Source of the DNA: Ophthalmolycus amberensis
Lineage: Eukaryota > Chordata > Actinopteri > Perciformes > Zoarcidae
NCBI GenBank assembly: GCA_024529925.1
Contig: JAFEUB010001522.1
Location: forward strand, 1 to 64,000
Length of the DNA stretch: 64,000 bases
Direction of reading: 5' to 3'
Part shown: piece by piece, positions 45,816 to 58,700 of the stretch
Layout of the letters: each line of letters starts with the position of its first letter
Position numbering within the stretch: the first letter of the stretch is position 1
Notes under the pieces: model-generated
Database searches by the model: none
Told to the model about the DNA's origin: nothing
What the model saw: the letters and a program-made list of their open reading frames with translations, nothing else
Made by a program: the position numbers and the translations under genes

Positions 45816-46712
45816 TGTTGCGTGGCGTTACATTCATTTGTTTTTGTTTTGCTGTCACCACAGGGGTTGTTTTGATAACCAACAAAGATACAAAAATGAA
45901 AATAACATTCATGCAGGTGGATCAGTGTAAAAGATGTGCAGGGTGCAGGGTGCAGATTGTAGATTGTAGGTTGTAGGTTGTGGGTGAAGGTATTGCTTTG
46001 GCAGAAAGAAAGAATGTTGTTTGAACTGGAACAACAGGAAACATTTCACAGCCACCGATGTTGAGAGTGAGATATGGAAAAACACCGGAGTGAACTTATT
46101 GATGTTGGATGGGAAATACTTTTGGGCTCCTGCCCACGTAGTTTAGGCATGGAGGGGAATGAAGGTGTGGATGTGTCTGATAACTAGTAATTAAAGTCAC
46201 AGAGCGGCTGCTTTAACAGAAGCTCAGGTTAAAGAATAAGTGTGGTGATATTCTATATTCATTTATTGTCTACAAATCCCATGAAAGGACCAAAACCACC
46301 TGTGAATGTTTCTGCTAACAAGTATTGTTTGTGTATCAAAGCCTGATGCATCTTCTTCCTCTGAACCATAGAGCTCCATTAAACACACATCAATGAGCCT
46401 CACTGTTGAACTGTTGTTCAATATAATCATGTTCCTTTATCATGAATACACACACTCTGTAGTTTATTTTGACTCAATCACACACACATCGTCCTGCTGC
46501 CACAAATATTCACAAAAAATAAACTAATGAATGAATAAATAAGAAATTAAAAATGTATTTTGTTTGTAAAATAATTTAGTAAATTCCACAAATAAAAATA
46601 AAACAGAAAATGTAATTAAATAATGAAATGCTTAGAAGACTGCCTGATTTTAAGTGGTAGAATGTAACTCATTTACTGTGCTGTATTTAAGTGCTGTACT
46701 AAGCTCTCCAGG
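45816..46712. other. Intergenic spacer capn9-ltv1
   Basis: AT-rich, no frame or RNA recognised. A short run of near-duplicates (GTAGATTGTAGGTTGTAGGTTGTGG) lies at about 45958-45983. Confidence 0.5.
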
Positions 46713-46728
46713 CCAGCAGGTGGCGGTA
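46713..46728 (+). promoter_or_regulatory. CTCF-like motif upstream of ltv1
   Basis: CCAGCAGGTGGCGGTA fits the CTCF consensus CCASYAGRKGGCRSY at every position. The following TAATGCGCC is often seen in a dispersed fish repeat, so the site may be transposon-borne. It is 420 bp before the ltv1 start region. Prediction only. Confidence 0.4.
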
Positions 46729-47150
46729 ATGCGCCTATAAACTGGTTTTCCACCAACAGTACATGAAGAGAGAAAGATTGTGGACTATACCAACAATGCA
46801 TAATGAGGGAGTACCTGGTTTATAATGACATGAATTACATTACTAATACAAACACAAGTTTCCAATTAAGATAACGCATGAATTACAATATAAATGTAAA
46901 CTAATCCCGTAAGCGGTCTGTATTAAATCATGTTAATATCCTTTTACCCCCCCCCACTGTTCGCCAAAATGGTTCTTTCCAGCAATGGTCGCCGCAGCAT
47001 GGTGAAGGATAACCCAGCGTGGATGAACAACAACAACGAAAGTTTCTGGATTTACACGGTTATTTGTTTTTAACTGCCACCTGTCGTTGGAGGTTTGACC
47101 GGCTTTAAACCGGATTAGTCGAAGGACAGCGGCAGAGATTCCGTTACAAC

Positions 47151-50100
47151 ATGGTAAACTGACGTTTTTAAGCTAAAAAGCTAACCTTTATAGCTAACGT
47201 TAACAGCGACGAACGTCACTGATGTGCATTAAAAATAACATCGTAAACTAAATGTTCGTTTGTATTGTCAAACAGGTTAACAGTAACTATCTTGCTGGGG
47301 TTGCAAAAATATATGTAACGTAGATATGTAAGAGCAGGTGTGCATTGTTCGATAGTGTTTGAAACCTCCTGATAAATGTCAATAACTGCCTCCTTATGCG
47401 GTCAAATGGATGCTTTGGACACCAATGGACTGTAAGGCGTCGTGTAAACACACTTCATTCAAACTCAAAAACAAGCGACGATGAATGCAGGCAGTCGTCT
47501 CGAAGTAGCCATATACGTTAATACACTTCATGTAATCTCCCCAAAAACAAGATTAAACTCACCAAACTGCCTGTAGTGAGCCACCAGACCAAAACTAAAA
47601 ATCGAAACAAACCAATACACCACTAAATTACATTAAGTAGCTGATTGGCGAACCAAAGACTTCACCGTTCTATCATCACCGCCATTCACTGCTGTGTTTG
47701 TGTCTTCCAGCCTCATCGAAAGAAGAAGTCGTTCATCGAAAAGAAGAAGGCCGTGACCTTTCACCTCGTCCACAGGAGTCAGAGGGACCCGCTGGCTGCA
47801 GATGAGAAAGCCCCACAGCACGTCCTCCTGCCCGCCATCAAGGTACACATTAACGGTGTTGTTGTTGTTGTTTCTTTAATACATGTCATGCTACTTTTAA
47901 CTTGGGACCCTTTAAAGAACAGACTGTACAATATACAACAGAGACGTGCCGCCCCTGTGAGTTAAGAGCAGTTCAGTGTTGTACTCTTGAAACTTTTTTC
48001 ATGTTCTGAACTATTCAGCATTTCCGTCTTTCGATGTTTCTCAGGGGGACACGGCGAAGAGGCGCGAGGAGCAAAGGGACTTTGGCGTTTTCTTCGACGA
48101 CGACTACAACTACCTGCAGCACCTGAAGGAGGCGGTGCCCACGACCGAGCTGGTGGCAGACGCACCGGCACCCGGCGACAGGCGGCCGGTTCATCTCCAG
48201 GACGAGGAGAACTCGGAGGAGGGCGACAACGCCGTTCCTGTAAGTTGACTCAGAGTTACCCCTGGAAAAGTTCTGGCATTTAGAAATGGCTTTCCCAGAG
48301 CTGGAAAGGTTTTAAGGAACTTTTACTTTGAAATCAAATTTTAGAACAGTTCTGGCATTTCATATTATGACATCAGGGTCTGTTATTTTTTTTGTCTTTC
48401 TGGTCCTCTTTGTTAGAAAGCAGTTTGCTATTAGCGAAGTAGACCTCAAAATAGTGCAATTTAACGCTTTCTTCCAGAGGATTTTCTAAATGCAGCTGAT
48501 CAGACTGTTAATCCTAGACGTCATCAAGCAAAGAAATAAGTTAACGCACGAAAGATGAGAGGAAATCTACTCTGAAATGTTTCCTGTCTTTGTCTGATGG
48601 TACAGGCCAGTACCATCAACCTGCCGTCCTCAGTGTTCGCCTCAGAGTTCGAAGAGGAGGTGGGACTTCTGAACAAAGCGGCTCCTATCTCAGGTAAACA
48701 TCAGCTTAAAATGGCATTAAAGGGAAACATCTGTGTTTTAAAGTTTTTTTAAACGCTGTAACCGTCCGCTGTGATCTGCGAGAGCAAGTGAGCAGCGTCC
48801 ATGTCACGCTACGTTCATTAAAAGGCTCACATTGTTATCTTTAATGTCTGACAACTTTATTGAAACTTAATTTAAATACGGGCGGCCTGTCAAATTCAAA
48901 GACTGTCGTCCACATCGTTAAAATCCTCTAAATATTCAGCCACGACATTGAAGATCTTTTAGATAACACGGAGCTTTCTTGTTCTCCGACGTCACCTCGC
49001 CAGATTTCAGAAGGAGGCTTCTCCTTGAGCGAGACACTTCTAACAATCTGAGCCCGTCGGTGGCAGAAACGAGAACCTTTAGTGCACGTAAATGGCGGTG
49101 CAAGCTTGCCCCCAAAAATCATTACACTGCATCCTGTGAGCGTCTGCTGTCTGTAGTGCTCTCGCTCAAAACTGGACTGATTTCAAAACTGGTTGTTGTT
49201 GTTGTTGTTAGTCCCAAAAACACTGGAAAATACCAGCATCGCCCTTTAAGTACTTTATGAGCTTTATCGACCTCTGCTGGTGTTCAGAGGGAACTGTGAA
49301 ATAATTAACAATTTAGGGAACAAACTCATCATTATAAATCGATAAATTGTCTGATAAATAGATATGTGGTGTGTTTCACCAAACTAATTACTACACTGAA
49401 GATTTAAGAAACAGAGTTGCTTTGTCCTGATGCAGCGTAGATTGTAATCTATAAATCAGATTTCTTCAGTCGATTAGTGGTTTTTTTTTATGACTTTTTC
49501 ATGCTGAATGGCTGCTTTCCAAGAAACTTATGAGCACATTTCTGGTAAACACAAGATTTAAAGTCGTGCGATTCTTTGTGGAGAAACTCGGTTTCACAGA
49601 TCCGGCAATTAAATCGATTAATCAATTAGTCGAAGACGTCACTTCTGAAAATCTAGTTGTGTCTTCAGCAGCGATCAGATACTTCTAAGGCTAAGCTGCT
49701 GGTATTGTTTTGCTATATTACATTATATTACATATAAAAGCATGTTAAACAGTCTTGAAACTAGTTCTGGATCTCCTTCGTGCACATACAGATCTATACC
49801 CGAGCTCGGTTTTGTGATTAAACTGGAAGTGTTTCCAGTTTCCTCGGGGCGTTTTTACTTTCACCGCTTGCTGCTGCTTTGTTGTCCCCAACATGTGAAG
49901 TGGCCTAAAGCAGCTTCAAAGGTTCCGGGTGTCAGCATCTCGTTTGTGTGTTTCGCTTCAGGACCACGTCTGGACTTGGACCCCGACATCGTGGCTGCTC
50001 TCGACGAGGACTTCGACTTCGACGACCCCGACAACCTCCTGGACGACGACTTCATCGTCAAAGCAAACACAGCGAGTGGCGCAGTGAACACCAAGTAAGA

Positions 50101-53100
50101 AACGCAATATAAAAACATCTTTCTTCAGATTTTCTTGATTTTAAACTTGATTTTTTTTAAAGTGATTAACGTTGTTTTGCTGTCTTTGATGATTTCCTGT
50201 GTGTGTGTGTGTGTGTATGTGTGTGTGTGGCAGAGGCGACGACGATGATGATGATGAGTGGGAGGACACAGACGAGGAAGGAGACTTTGACTCTGAAGGT
50301 GGGTTTTCGGGCGACGGGGAAGGACGCGCTCCAGAGTTTCTGTTCATGGACGAGGAGACGAAGAGTCGCTTCACGGAGTACTCGATGACGTCGTCTGTGA
50401 TGAGGAGGAACGAGCAGCTCACGCTGCTGGACGACCGCTTCGAAAAGGTGAACTTTCACTTTGAAGTTGCCGTTTGATCATTTACCGACACAGTGGTGGA
50501 ATGTAACCAAGTACCTTTATTAAAGTGCTGTTTTTAAGCTCAACTTCAAGGTACTTGTTCGTTGGTCTTTATACTTTTTACGCCACTACATTTACCAGAC
50601 AAATATATTTACTAGTTGTAGAAACTGTTTGTGATAAACTGACGGATGAAATGTTCCTTTATGTGTTGATAAAATCCTCCTACGTATTCAGATTAATAAA
50701 CTCTTTAAAAAGACTCTTTGATCAGCTGGAAGATGCTTAACAACAGAATATAAAGGAGATAAAATACAACATACACATTAACAGTGATATTAATCCTGAA
50801 ACATCATATATATGAGTAAAACACTGACGGGTACTTTTACTTTCCGTACTCGAGTTGTTCCGTTAACATTTCCGTTGTTTCAGTTCTACGAACAGTTTGA
50901 TGACGATGAGATCGGCGCTCTGGACAACGCCGAGCTGGAGGGCTTCATCCAGCCGGACAGCGCTCGCCTGGAAGAAGTGATCAAAGACTACTTCATCCAG
51001 AAACAGAAAGAGTAAGTGCTGTTTATATTTATTATCTCTTTAATTGTGTTGACGTTGAATTAAAATCATCTGCTGGGCGATTGATGCTGCATCGGATTGT
51101 TTTATTGAAACCGTTGCTTTAAATCAGCCAGCTGACCAACGCGCGTCTTGTTTGCGGTTCAGATACTTGAGGCCCGATGACCTCGGTCCAAAAGAACTTC
51201 CTGTCCTGAAGGAGGAGGATGAAGACGACGAGGAGGAGGAGATGGAAAGGATTGTTATCAAGGGTCCAGAAGAGAAGTGGGACTGTCAAACCATCATCAG
51301 TGAGTTTAAGTTCCACTCTTCACTCATCCAGCAGTTTCTTCATCATGAAGCGAAACATCCTCTTTAAGGATCAACAAACACAGTGAAGTTAGATTTGTAT
51401 TCGTCTGAAGGTAAAGTTGATGCAGCTAGACGCACAGTTTCCGTCTGCTGCGGTGTTTGTGCTAAGCTAAGCTAAACACACCCTCGAGCTACTGTACAAA
51501 GATGAAATTAAAATCTATGGCCGTCCTCGACCAAAGAAAATCTCGTACGGTTTGGTCCACTAATCGGTTCGTTTCTTTTTTTGAGCTTCTCCTCAAAGAG
51601 TCACACAGAAGCTCTTTTTATCAGAGATGTGTTCCGAAGTTTCTTGTAAATAAGCCTTAGTCGTCTCATCAACTAACGGGACCATCCTACTAAAATCAAA
51701 CCTCAACATTCCTCTAACTCTGGGACACAGAAAAGCAGCATATGTCCGAAAATAGAGGACCGTGGACCCGGACCTAGAACCGATAAATTATGTTCTAGCC
51801 TTTACGGAACAGTAACACCCACAGAACCAGTGCATGCGTCGTAAACCGCCTCACGTGACGCAACTCAGCCAATCAAATCTGTGCATTCTGATGAGCATTG
51901 GGACTCGAGTCTCTCACACACACACACACACACACACAGATCTTTTAAACGGGGACGGACGGACCCGTTCGTCCTCTTTCCACGGGCAGAATTGAAAACC
52001 AGTTTGTCTCATGTGCACAGAGACCGTGGCGGTTATAGAAAGCTGCATTATGAAGCGCCTCTACGGGACAAAGCATACATCCTTTGAGCAAACATACCCA
52101 CTCAGATCACGTGTTAGATATTATGTCGTAAATAAACTGGACCCTGTTCCTAAAATGTCTGAGTATTCCAGTTAAACGGCTGATGTGTTGTAGAAGCAGA
52201 TCTCTTTTTAACGGACGTTTCTTCAAAGGTCAGTGGAGGTCGTGAACACAGCAGAGGATAAAGAAAAGTTGATGATCTTCAACATGTGGGTGTTGTTTGA
52301 TGAAGCTTCAGGATCCCACACTGTAGTACAACTTCTCTCTTTTCAAACATTAGATCAGGTGTGTGTTCATCTGCTGGCTGAGACCTTTTGGGTGTTTTCA
52401 TTGGGAGCCAAAGGTTGGAGTCGTATCTGCTCCACGTCGGTGCAGTAAAGTTCATTTGGTCAAAGGTTGACTCCATCTTAAAATGTCACAAGTGCTGTCG
52501 TATAAACTCCAGCCCGTAAATGCTCTCGAGTAGAGTGATATGTTATCATACAGGTAGTTTATGTGCTGTATTTAATGGTGAGATGTGTGAGACACTGACT
52601 GTTAATAGTTTATCTGTATCATGCAGATATTGTATCTGGTTGTTATTTTGACTGCATGATGTTTGTTTTCTCCAGGTACATATTCCAACATGTATAACAG
52701 ACCCAAAGTCATTCAAGACCCACCAAAGGTATGAAAACACTCTTTTGTAATCTTTGTTATTAGACATAAAGAGGCGAAACTCTGTCCCACCATGACACCT
52801 TATTTTGAAATAAATGATGTAGAGTTGTCAACAGCGAGAGACAACTTTTGCACGTAGACTAAAAATGAGACTTGAAGCAACAATCCTTTGTCTTCCTTCT
52901 GTCCTCAGACGAAGCCGATCCGCGTGTCCCAGAAGACGGGCATCCCTCTGGACGTCCTTCCTGCCAAAGGCCTCACCGCCAAGCAGGCGGAGCGCATGAC
53001 GATGATCAACGACTCGGACCTGCCGCGCGTCTCCACGCAGCCCCGCGACAAGGAGGAGAGCACAGAGGAGAGGAAGGCGAGGAAACAAGCCATCAAGGAA

Positions 53101-53798
53101 GAACGCAAGGTGAGGAAGAGAGAGAAAAAAAAAAGGATATATAGAGAGGATATTACCAAAATGTTACTCCTCCTATAATCCTTCTCACCGCTCACCATTG
53201 ATCTGTCTCTGTGCGTCTCAAAGCCTGATATCTCTTCTTCCTCTGTGTCCAAAAACGATTACAAACCAGACGGCAACCTCCGGTTCTGAAAAGTGAAGTC
53301 GATGCTTCATGTGTTAAAGCTGCATTCTCTCTACTGGCCACCAGGGGGCGACTCCTCTGGTTGTACAGAAGTCTATGAGAAAATGACTCTACTTCTCTCT
53401 TGATTTATTACCTCAGTAAACATGAGTTTATGGTCTCAATCTCTAGTTTCAAGTCTTCTTCAATACAACATGTTCATTTAGTAAACTATGATCTATTTAG
53501 AGTCACACAGACCATAAAGAGGAGGCGGCTTTAGGCTGGAGTCAAATGTTTACCAAAAGACGGGCGTCATCAGTATTGCAGTTAATCTTTTTCACGATAA
53601 GAAAAGGCACGTTACACAATGCCAACCACGGAGGAGAAGACATCATGAAAATACGTTTTTAAATTCTAACCTCTGTGTGTTGACCAGGAGCGGAGAGTGG
53701 AGAAGAAAGCCAACAAGATGGCGTTCATGGAAGAAAAAGTCCGACAGGAGAAGCAGATGGTGAACCTGAGAACGAACGTTCAAGGCCTGAAGCTTTAG
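47151..53798 (+). CDS. ltv1: LTV1 ribosome biogenesis factor, complete, 11 coding exons
   Basis: Assembly factor of the 40S ribosomal subunit; in yeast and human it binds pre-40S particles and must leave before final maturation. Coding exons: 47151-47153 (the ATG alone), 47711-47842, 48045-48239, 48606-48693, 49962-50094, 50234-50447, 50884-51011, 51163-51299, 52676-52728, 52909-53109, 53688-53798. All junctions are GT-AG and phases agree: 1395 nt, 464 residues (human 475). The N-terminus is PHRKKKSFIEKKKAVTFHLV. The middle has acidic runs (GDDDDDDEWEDTDEEGD and EEDEDDEEEEM). The C-terminus has STYSNMYNRPKVIQDPPK, KTGIPLDVLPAKGLTAKQ and a basic helix KQAIKEERKERRVEKKANK, ending NVQGLKL, all characteristic of LTV1. 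ATGG-containing sequence (CAATGGTCGCCGCAGCATGG) just upstream may be a YY1-type initiator. ltv1 runs tail to tail with ifngr1. Confidence 0.95.
50495..50870. repeat. Dispersed repeat copy 4 (ltv1 intron 6)
   Basis: Contains GTGGTGGAATGTAACCAAGT, ATAAAATCCTCCTACGTATT and AAAAAGACTCTTTGATCAGC / TGGAAGATGCTT. Same family as at 34040. Confidence 0.7.
51300..52675. other. ltv1 intron 8, long non-coding stretch
   Basis: Holds a GTGCTAAGCTAAGCTAA motif (about 51458-51474; a near copy is in the ifngr1 intron at about 58890) and a short (CA)n at about 51917-51937. No exon, RNA or complete transposon recognised. Confidence 0.5.
53275..53600 (+). repeat. Dispersed fish repeat with CTCF-like core (ltv1 intron 10)
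   Basis: Reads TGCATTCTCTCTACTGGCCA, CCAGGGGGCGACTCCTCTGG, TTGTACAGAAGTCTATGAGA, then TTTATTACCTCAGTAAACAT. I recognise it as a sequence common in introns of many teleosts. CCACCAGGGGGCGAC at 53338-53352 closely fits the CTCF consensus. Confidence 0.55.
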
Positions 53799-54345
53799 TT
53801 ACGAACTGCCGCCACTCTGCCCGCTGGTGGCGTCAGCGGAGCTTCACTTGAGCAGAGCTGACAAAACGAGCCACAAACAGGAGGAGGGGCCGAGACCCTC
53901 GAGTTTCCTCAAATCATCAGGAGATGTTTAAATATATACAGACACACTGGTTTTGCTCAGGCATCTGGATCAGTATTGTAAATTTAAAAAAAAAAAGGTA
54001 TCGGAACATCTCTCGTTGAAATCCGGGAATACTAAAGGCTGGCTGATGATACCACTCATGTCTGTACGTTAGCAGTTAGCATCCTTAGCTCCTCTAAAGC
54101 GCACTAGTAATGCCATATATCTTGTTTAAAAACAGAAGTGTGGGGTTTCGGTGGCTCTTAAAGAAACAAGGCACAGTCTGACACGGCCTTCATCGAATAT
54201 AACCGGTTAATAACTGAGCTTTATGGATGTTTGTTTCTCCGTCTGTGTGCTAAAATGAGTTGGCTGCTGACATAGTTTCATATTTATGAGAGCGGTATCA
54301 GTCTTCTCATCCAGCTCGGTCAGAAAACCTGTTGAGAAAAATTTA

Positions 54346-54351
54346 AATAAA
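54346..54351 (+). terminator. ltv1 polyadenylation signal
   Basis: AATAAA about 550 bp after the ltv1 stop codon, followed by a T-rich stretch. No earlier hexamer was seen in the 3' region. Confidence 0.6.
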
Positions 54352-55773
54352 GATTTTTCTATTCCTCAGACAATCATTTGTGCTAAAACTCCGCCATCGT
54401 ATCAAAGGTTTTCTATCAACACTCAACCCTTGTTAAGACTTCACAAAAGAAAATATCAATATTGTTTATGTCTCTTTATTAAAAACATTAAATGCAAACT
54501 TTCTGAGAATATCATGTTGATCTGATCAAACCACACTCTCCTCCCCCCCACCACACACAGGTGAGCTGATCATCAGCTGTCACACTGCTATTCATTTAGA
54601 AATCAGAAAAGCTTTTGTTAACGCAACACGTAGACGTGATTCCACCTCACGCCAACGAGCCTCCTGAGACATTTAAATAAATTCAAATAATATTAAAATA
54701 ACAACATTCTGGATAACAAAACGTTTGTCTTCGGTGTTTAACCCTCACACTAATTATTGTTTGAATCTGTATTTACAGCAACTGTATAAAAAGAGAAGTT
54801 CACACAACATTAAAACCCTGAAGCCATGTAAACAAACAGAACGCTCTCGACGCATACACAATAGAAACACTCTCACTCGTCACCACCGGAGCCAGTTCTG
54901 CAGGTCACCCAGCAGTGACGCACTGATCAGGTGTGGCACAGTTAGCTATTTATGACACCCAACAATCCGTCATGGGTGGAAAGCCCACAATGTACAAGGA
55001 GCTCGGTTTAACTCGCAACATTGAAAACAAAACTGTTAAATTGTCTTTGACCCAAATGCCAGAACAACATTTTCTTATTTCAGTGGTACTGAATAGTTTC
55101 CATCAGAACTACTTTCTACAGAAGAAATAGTCCCTGTGAAATTATAAAGAGATTACATTTGTACCCAGCAGCAGAAATCTTAAGACTACCCGTAAACTGT
55201 CTGCGTGATTACATTTATTTTTTTGGCGTGTCGTTTGGTTGAACTGTCGCGTTTTTACAAAGCCTGGAGCCGCTTCCCTTCATGACTGGCAGCTACACAT
55301 AACAACCACCGATACTTCTTGTGAAACTTGTTTTTCCTGAGATGAAAATCTCACCGGTTGTGTTTTTGAATGTCACAGGAGCCGAGGCTGGCTAAAGGTA
55401 AGAGACGCTCAGCCGGATGGAAGGTGACCGTAAGATCACCGCTCTGTCTGTATTCTCTCTCTTTGTTTTTGTGCTGCGGTTTTTTAATCCTCTTGTGTTG
55501 CAGCTCTTTGATTTCGTGGCGATGCGTCAGGCTTTTCTCCCTCCTTAGATTTCCTCCAAAAACAGTTCACAAAGCGAACCAACGATATCCTTAAAAGGTC
55601 AGTGCATATTTATCAGTGTAGTCAGAAAGAAGAAGGCACGAATGTCTCCGAGATGTCTCTTGAGCAAAGGCAGCACCTCCCTGGGTGCACTTGTTCGGGC
55701 TCTAAAGTGCGTAGTCGGTCCCGAACATGCAACGTAGTCCTGAGTGAGTTAGAACCATCGATAAAACAAACTT
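54352..55773. other. Convergent 3' region between ltv1 and ifngr1
   Basis: No coding sequence recognised. Minus-strand AATAAA hexamers, read as TTTATT on the plus strand, occur at 55214-55219 and 54475-54480. The ifngr1 transcript probably ends at one of them. If the distal one is used, its end approaches the ltv1 end within about 130 bp. Confidence 0.5.
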
Positions 55774-58700
55774 TCATCCCAAACCAAGTCCTCTTGGCAG
55801 TTGTCCTCTTGGCATTTCTCCTCTTGGCAGTTGGATTACCTCTCCTTGGTAACATGTGGCCATGTCTCCATTGCCCATGTCCACCTGGTGAATATGTGGG
55901 CTGTCGTAGCCCTCCACCTCCACATCCGTCGAAACAATCTCCGTTTTCTCCGAGTCGTCCGCAGAGTCCTCGTCTCTCCCGTATCCCTCTGGAAGTCCTC
56001 CCTCCACGTACGGCTCCATGTACTCGCCGAGTAATCGACACCGGGAATGGCAGCCGCTGTCCTGGAGGTCCTCCTCCTCCCCGGAGCTGACCGAAGGGTT
56101 CTTGCAGGATTTGTTGTCAGGCAGTGTAACGGGACTGATGTCTGTACGGGACACAAGAGCGCACCTCGGGTGCCCCTCCTCGTGGTTTGGCACCAGTGGG
56201 GTCTATGCAACGAGAAGACATGGACAGACAAAGGTTTTAAAAGCAACGTCATTGCCAATATACATGTATTTTTGTTCCAATTTGACACCTTACCGGCTCC
56301 GGCACCCTCAGTGTCCAGGCTTTCACCAGACAGATGGCGATTATTATCACACTGCTTACGCTGGCCAAGATGACCAGCAGTATAATAAGCAGTAGCATGT
56401 GGACGTCTGCAATCCACAAAAAATATTTGATTTAGTTCGATCAACGATTTCTTTCTTTTTTTGATTTAGTGCAGGTGCTGGAGCACTTTTATTTTGAAGG
56501 ATAGGTTCACTATATTTCAAGTCAGGAGATCTGTACGTTGGATTTGTTTTTGGTGATTCCTCTGAATATACTTCTAATATAAGAGGTGAGGCACAAACTC
56601 CACAGTCTAAGTTTATCTGAACTTAATGAGGTTCAATGCGTCGAACAGGTGAGCCTCTATTTTAAGTACAAATTCCTTCCTGTCCAGTTTAAACCTCGTA
56701 TCTCCAGATGTGTTGATGTTGAATGTTTGTGATGAACTGAAGGATGAAATGTTCCTTTATGTGTTGATAAAATCCTCCTACTTCTTCAGATGAATAAACT
56801 CTTTAAAGAGACTCTTGGATCAGCTGGAAGATGCTTCATAACAAACCTGAAATCAGGTTGTTTGTTCTTTCTAGAGATACGAGGTTCTCACAGGACAGAG
56901 ACGCTACGAACACATGAAGCTCTTATAGTTATAGATATTATTAGAAGATATTAGAATATGATGCATTGGTGAAGATTAAACTAGACGACAGGATATAAAG
57001 GAGTTAAAATACAACATACACATTAATACAGCTGTGATATTAATCCAGAAACATATTACAGTAAAACACTAACGGCGAACATTTTACTGCACAGTGAGTA
57101 CTTTTACTTGAAGTACTTGAAGTACATTTTGCTGATAATACTGACATACTTCTCCTGAAGTAAGGTGTTAAATGCAGGACTTTTACTTGTAGCGGAGTAT
57201 TTATCACAGTGTGGTATCAGTACTTTTACTTGAGTAATGGATCTGAGTACTTCCTCCACCACTTCCTGTTGATAACAGTATCCATGCTCTTTATTAATTT
57301 TTGTAAAACCAGAAACATCAAACAAAAAAAGCGTACAGACACTTAGTTTTTTTGTTGATGCAGTACATTTTTGAAGAAGTCTTCCCACTTCAGACTCACC
57401 AGTTGACTCATCAGTTGACTTGCTGGCACAGAGGCGGCCCGTCTCTCTGAACTCCACATAGCGGACTAAGCTCTCTTCGTACAACAATCCCTTCATCGTT
57501 TTTATGCACTTCTCCGCGCCCTCGGGGAACGAGATATCAAGTTTGCAGATTTCCTCTCGAGCTGTGCAAGCTCCGTCAGAATCGCCCTGAAAGTCACACA
57601 ACGTAGCTGATTAACATCTTATTTGCATATTATTAGCATAGTGAATAAAGACTTTGAAATCTATTGTTTTGGGGTGAAGGAATCTCTCTTAACAAATCCC
57701 TCGTTCTAATTAAACAAAAACTGGTTCCATCAGATCCGAGTGTCGCACCCGTCCTTCAAATACAGTAATTAACCGTTATTGTACTCACATCATTTGAAGA
57801 GACAGTGAATGCAAAGGTGGCAAAATCCGACTTGACAGCTTCCTTCAGCTCTGTGTAGAAGAGGAGCGGATTCACGAAACTCACTGTGGCCCCCGATCCG
57901 TTCTCAATCAGATCCACGGGAGGGAAATCCAAGTTACCTGAGAAGAGAAAGTCAAGTTCTACATCCATTCAGAACTCTTCTTCTCCAACTCTCGAGGCTT
58001 CCCTCTGATTTGCAGGGAAATAAACACGCTTTTTAAACTACACGTTACTTACAGGATATGTCCGCCAGTTTTAAATGGTTGAAGGTGAATGTTTCCGATG
58101 ATATCGACTTGGACTGGTTGCCTCCCTCTTCGGCCGTCACGGTGACATAATGGAAGCCCAAGTAGCGCTCCTCAGAAGCCCAGACGAAGTGGCTCAGGTC
58201 GTACTGCTGCTCTGTGGTGTCGCTCTCGAGATGCCTTAAATATGAGAATCACAACCCGTCATGTCACTCAATCAGATCGTCACGCAAAGAACAGCATTCG
58301 GAAACACGGAACACGCTCCAATTACATTTAGCTATAAATCAAACTAAGTCAAGAATTATCAAAGAAAGAAGAGTTGAGTCTCACCCAGCAGATCCTCCGA
58401 CGTGCACCCTGAAGATGGTTTCAGGTTTCTGTTTGCTGTACTCCCAGCTGACTGAGACGTTCAGATTTTGGCAGCTGAGCTTCACGTTTTTTGGCGACAG
58501 GACTGCAGGAAATCAGGAGAGATTAGCTGGTATAAGCTAAAAAAAACTCTTTAAAAAGACTCTTGGATCAGCTGGAAGATGCTTCATAACAAAGCTGAAA
58601 ACAGGTTGTTGGTTCTTTCTAGAGATACGAGGTTCTGACAGGACAGAGACGCTACAAACACGTGATGATCTTATAGAATATGATGCACTGATGAAGATTA

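Noticed and set aside
55602..56090. Plus-strand 162-codon frame rich in Pro opposite ifngr1
   Set aside because: It lies antisense to the last exon of ifngr1, whose frame is confirmed by six matching splice phases and known motifs.
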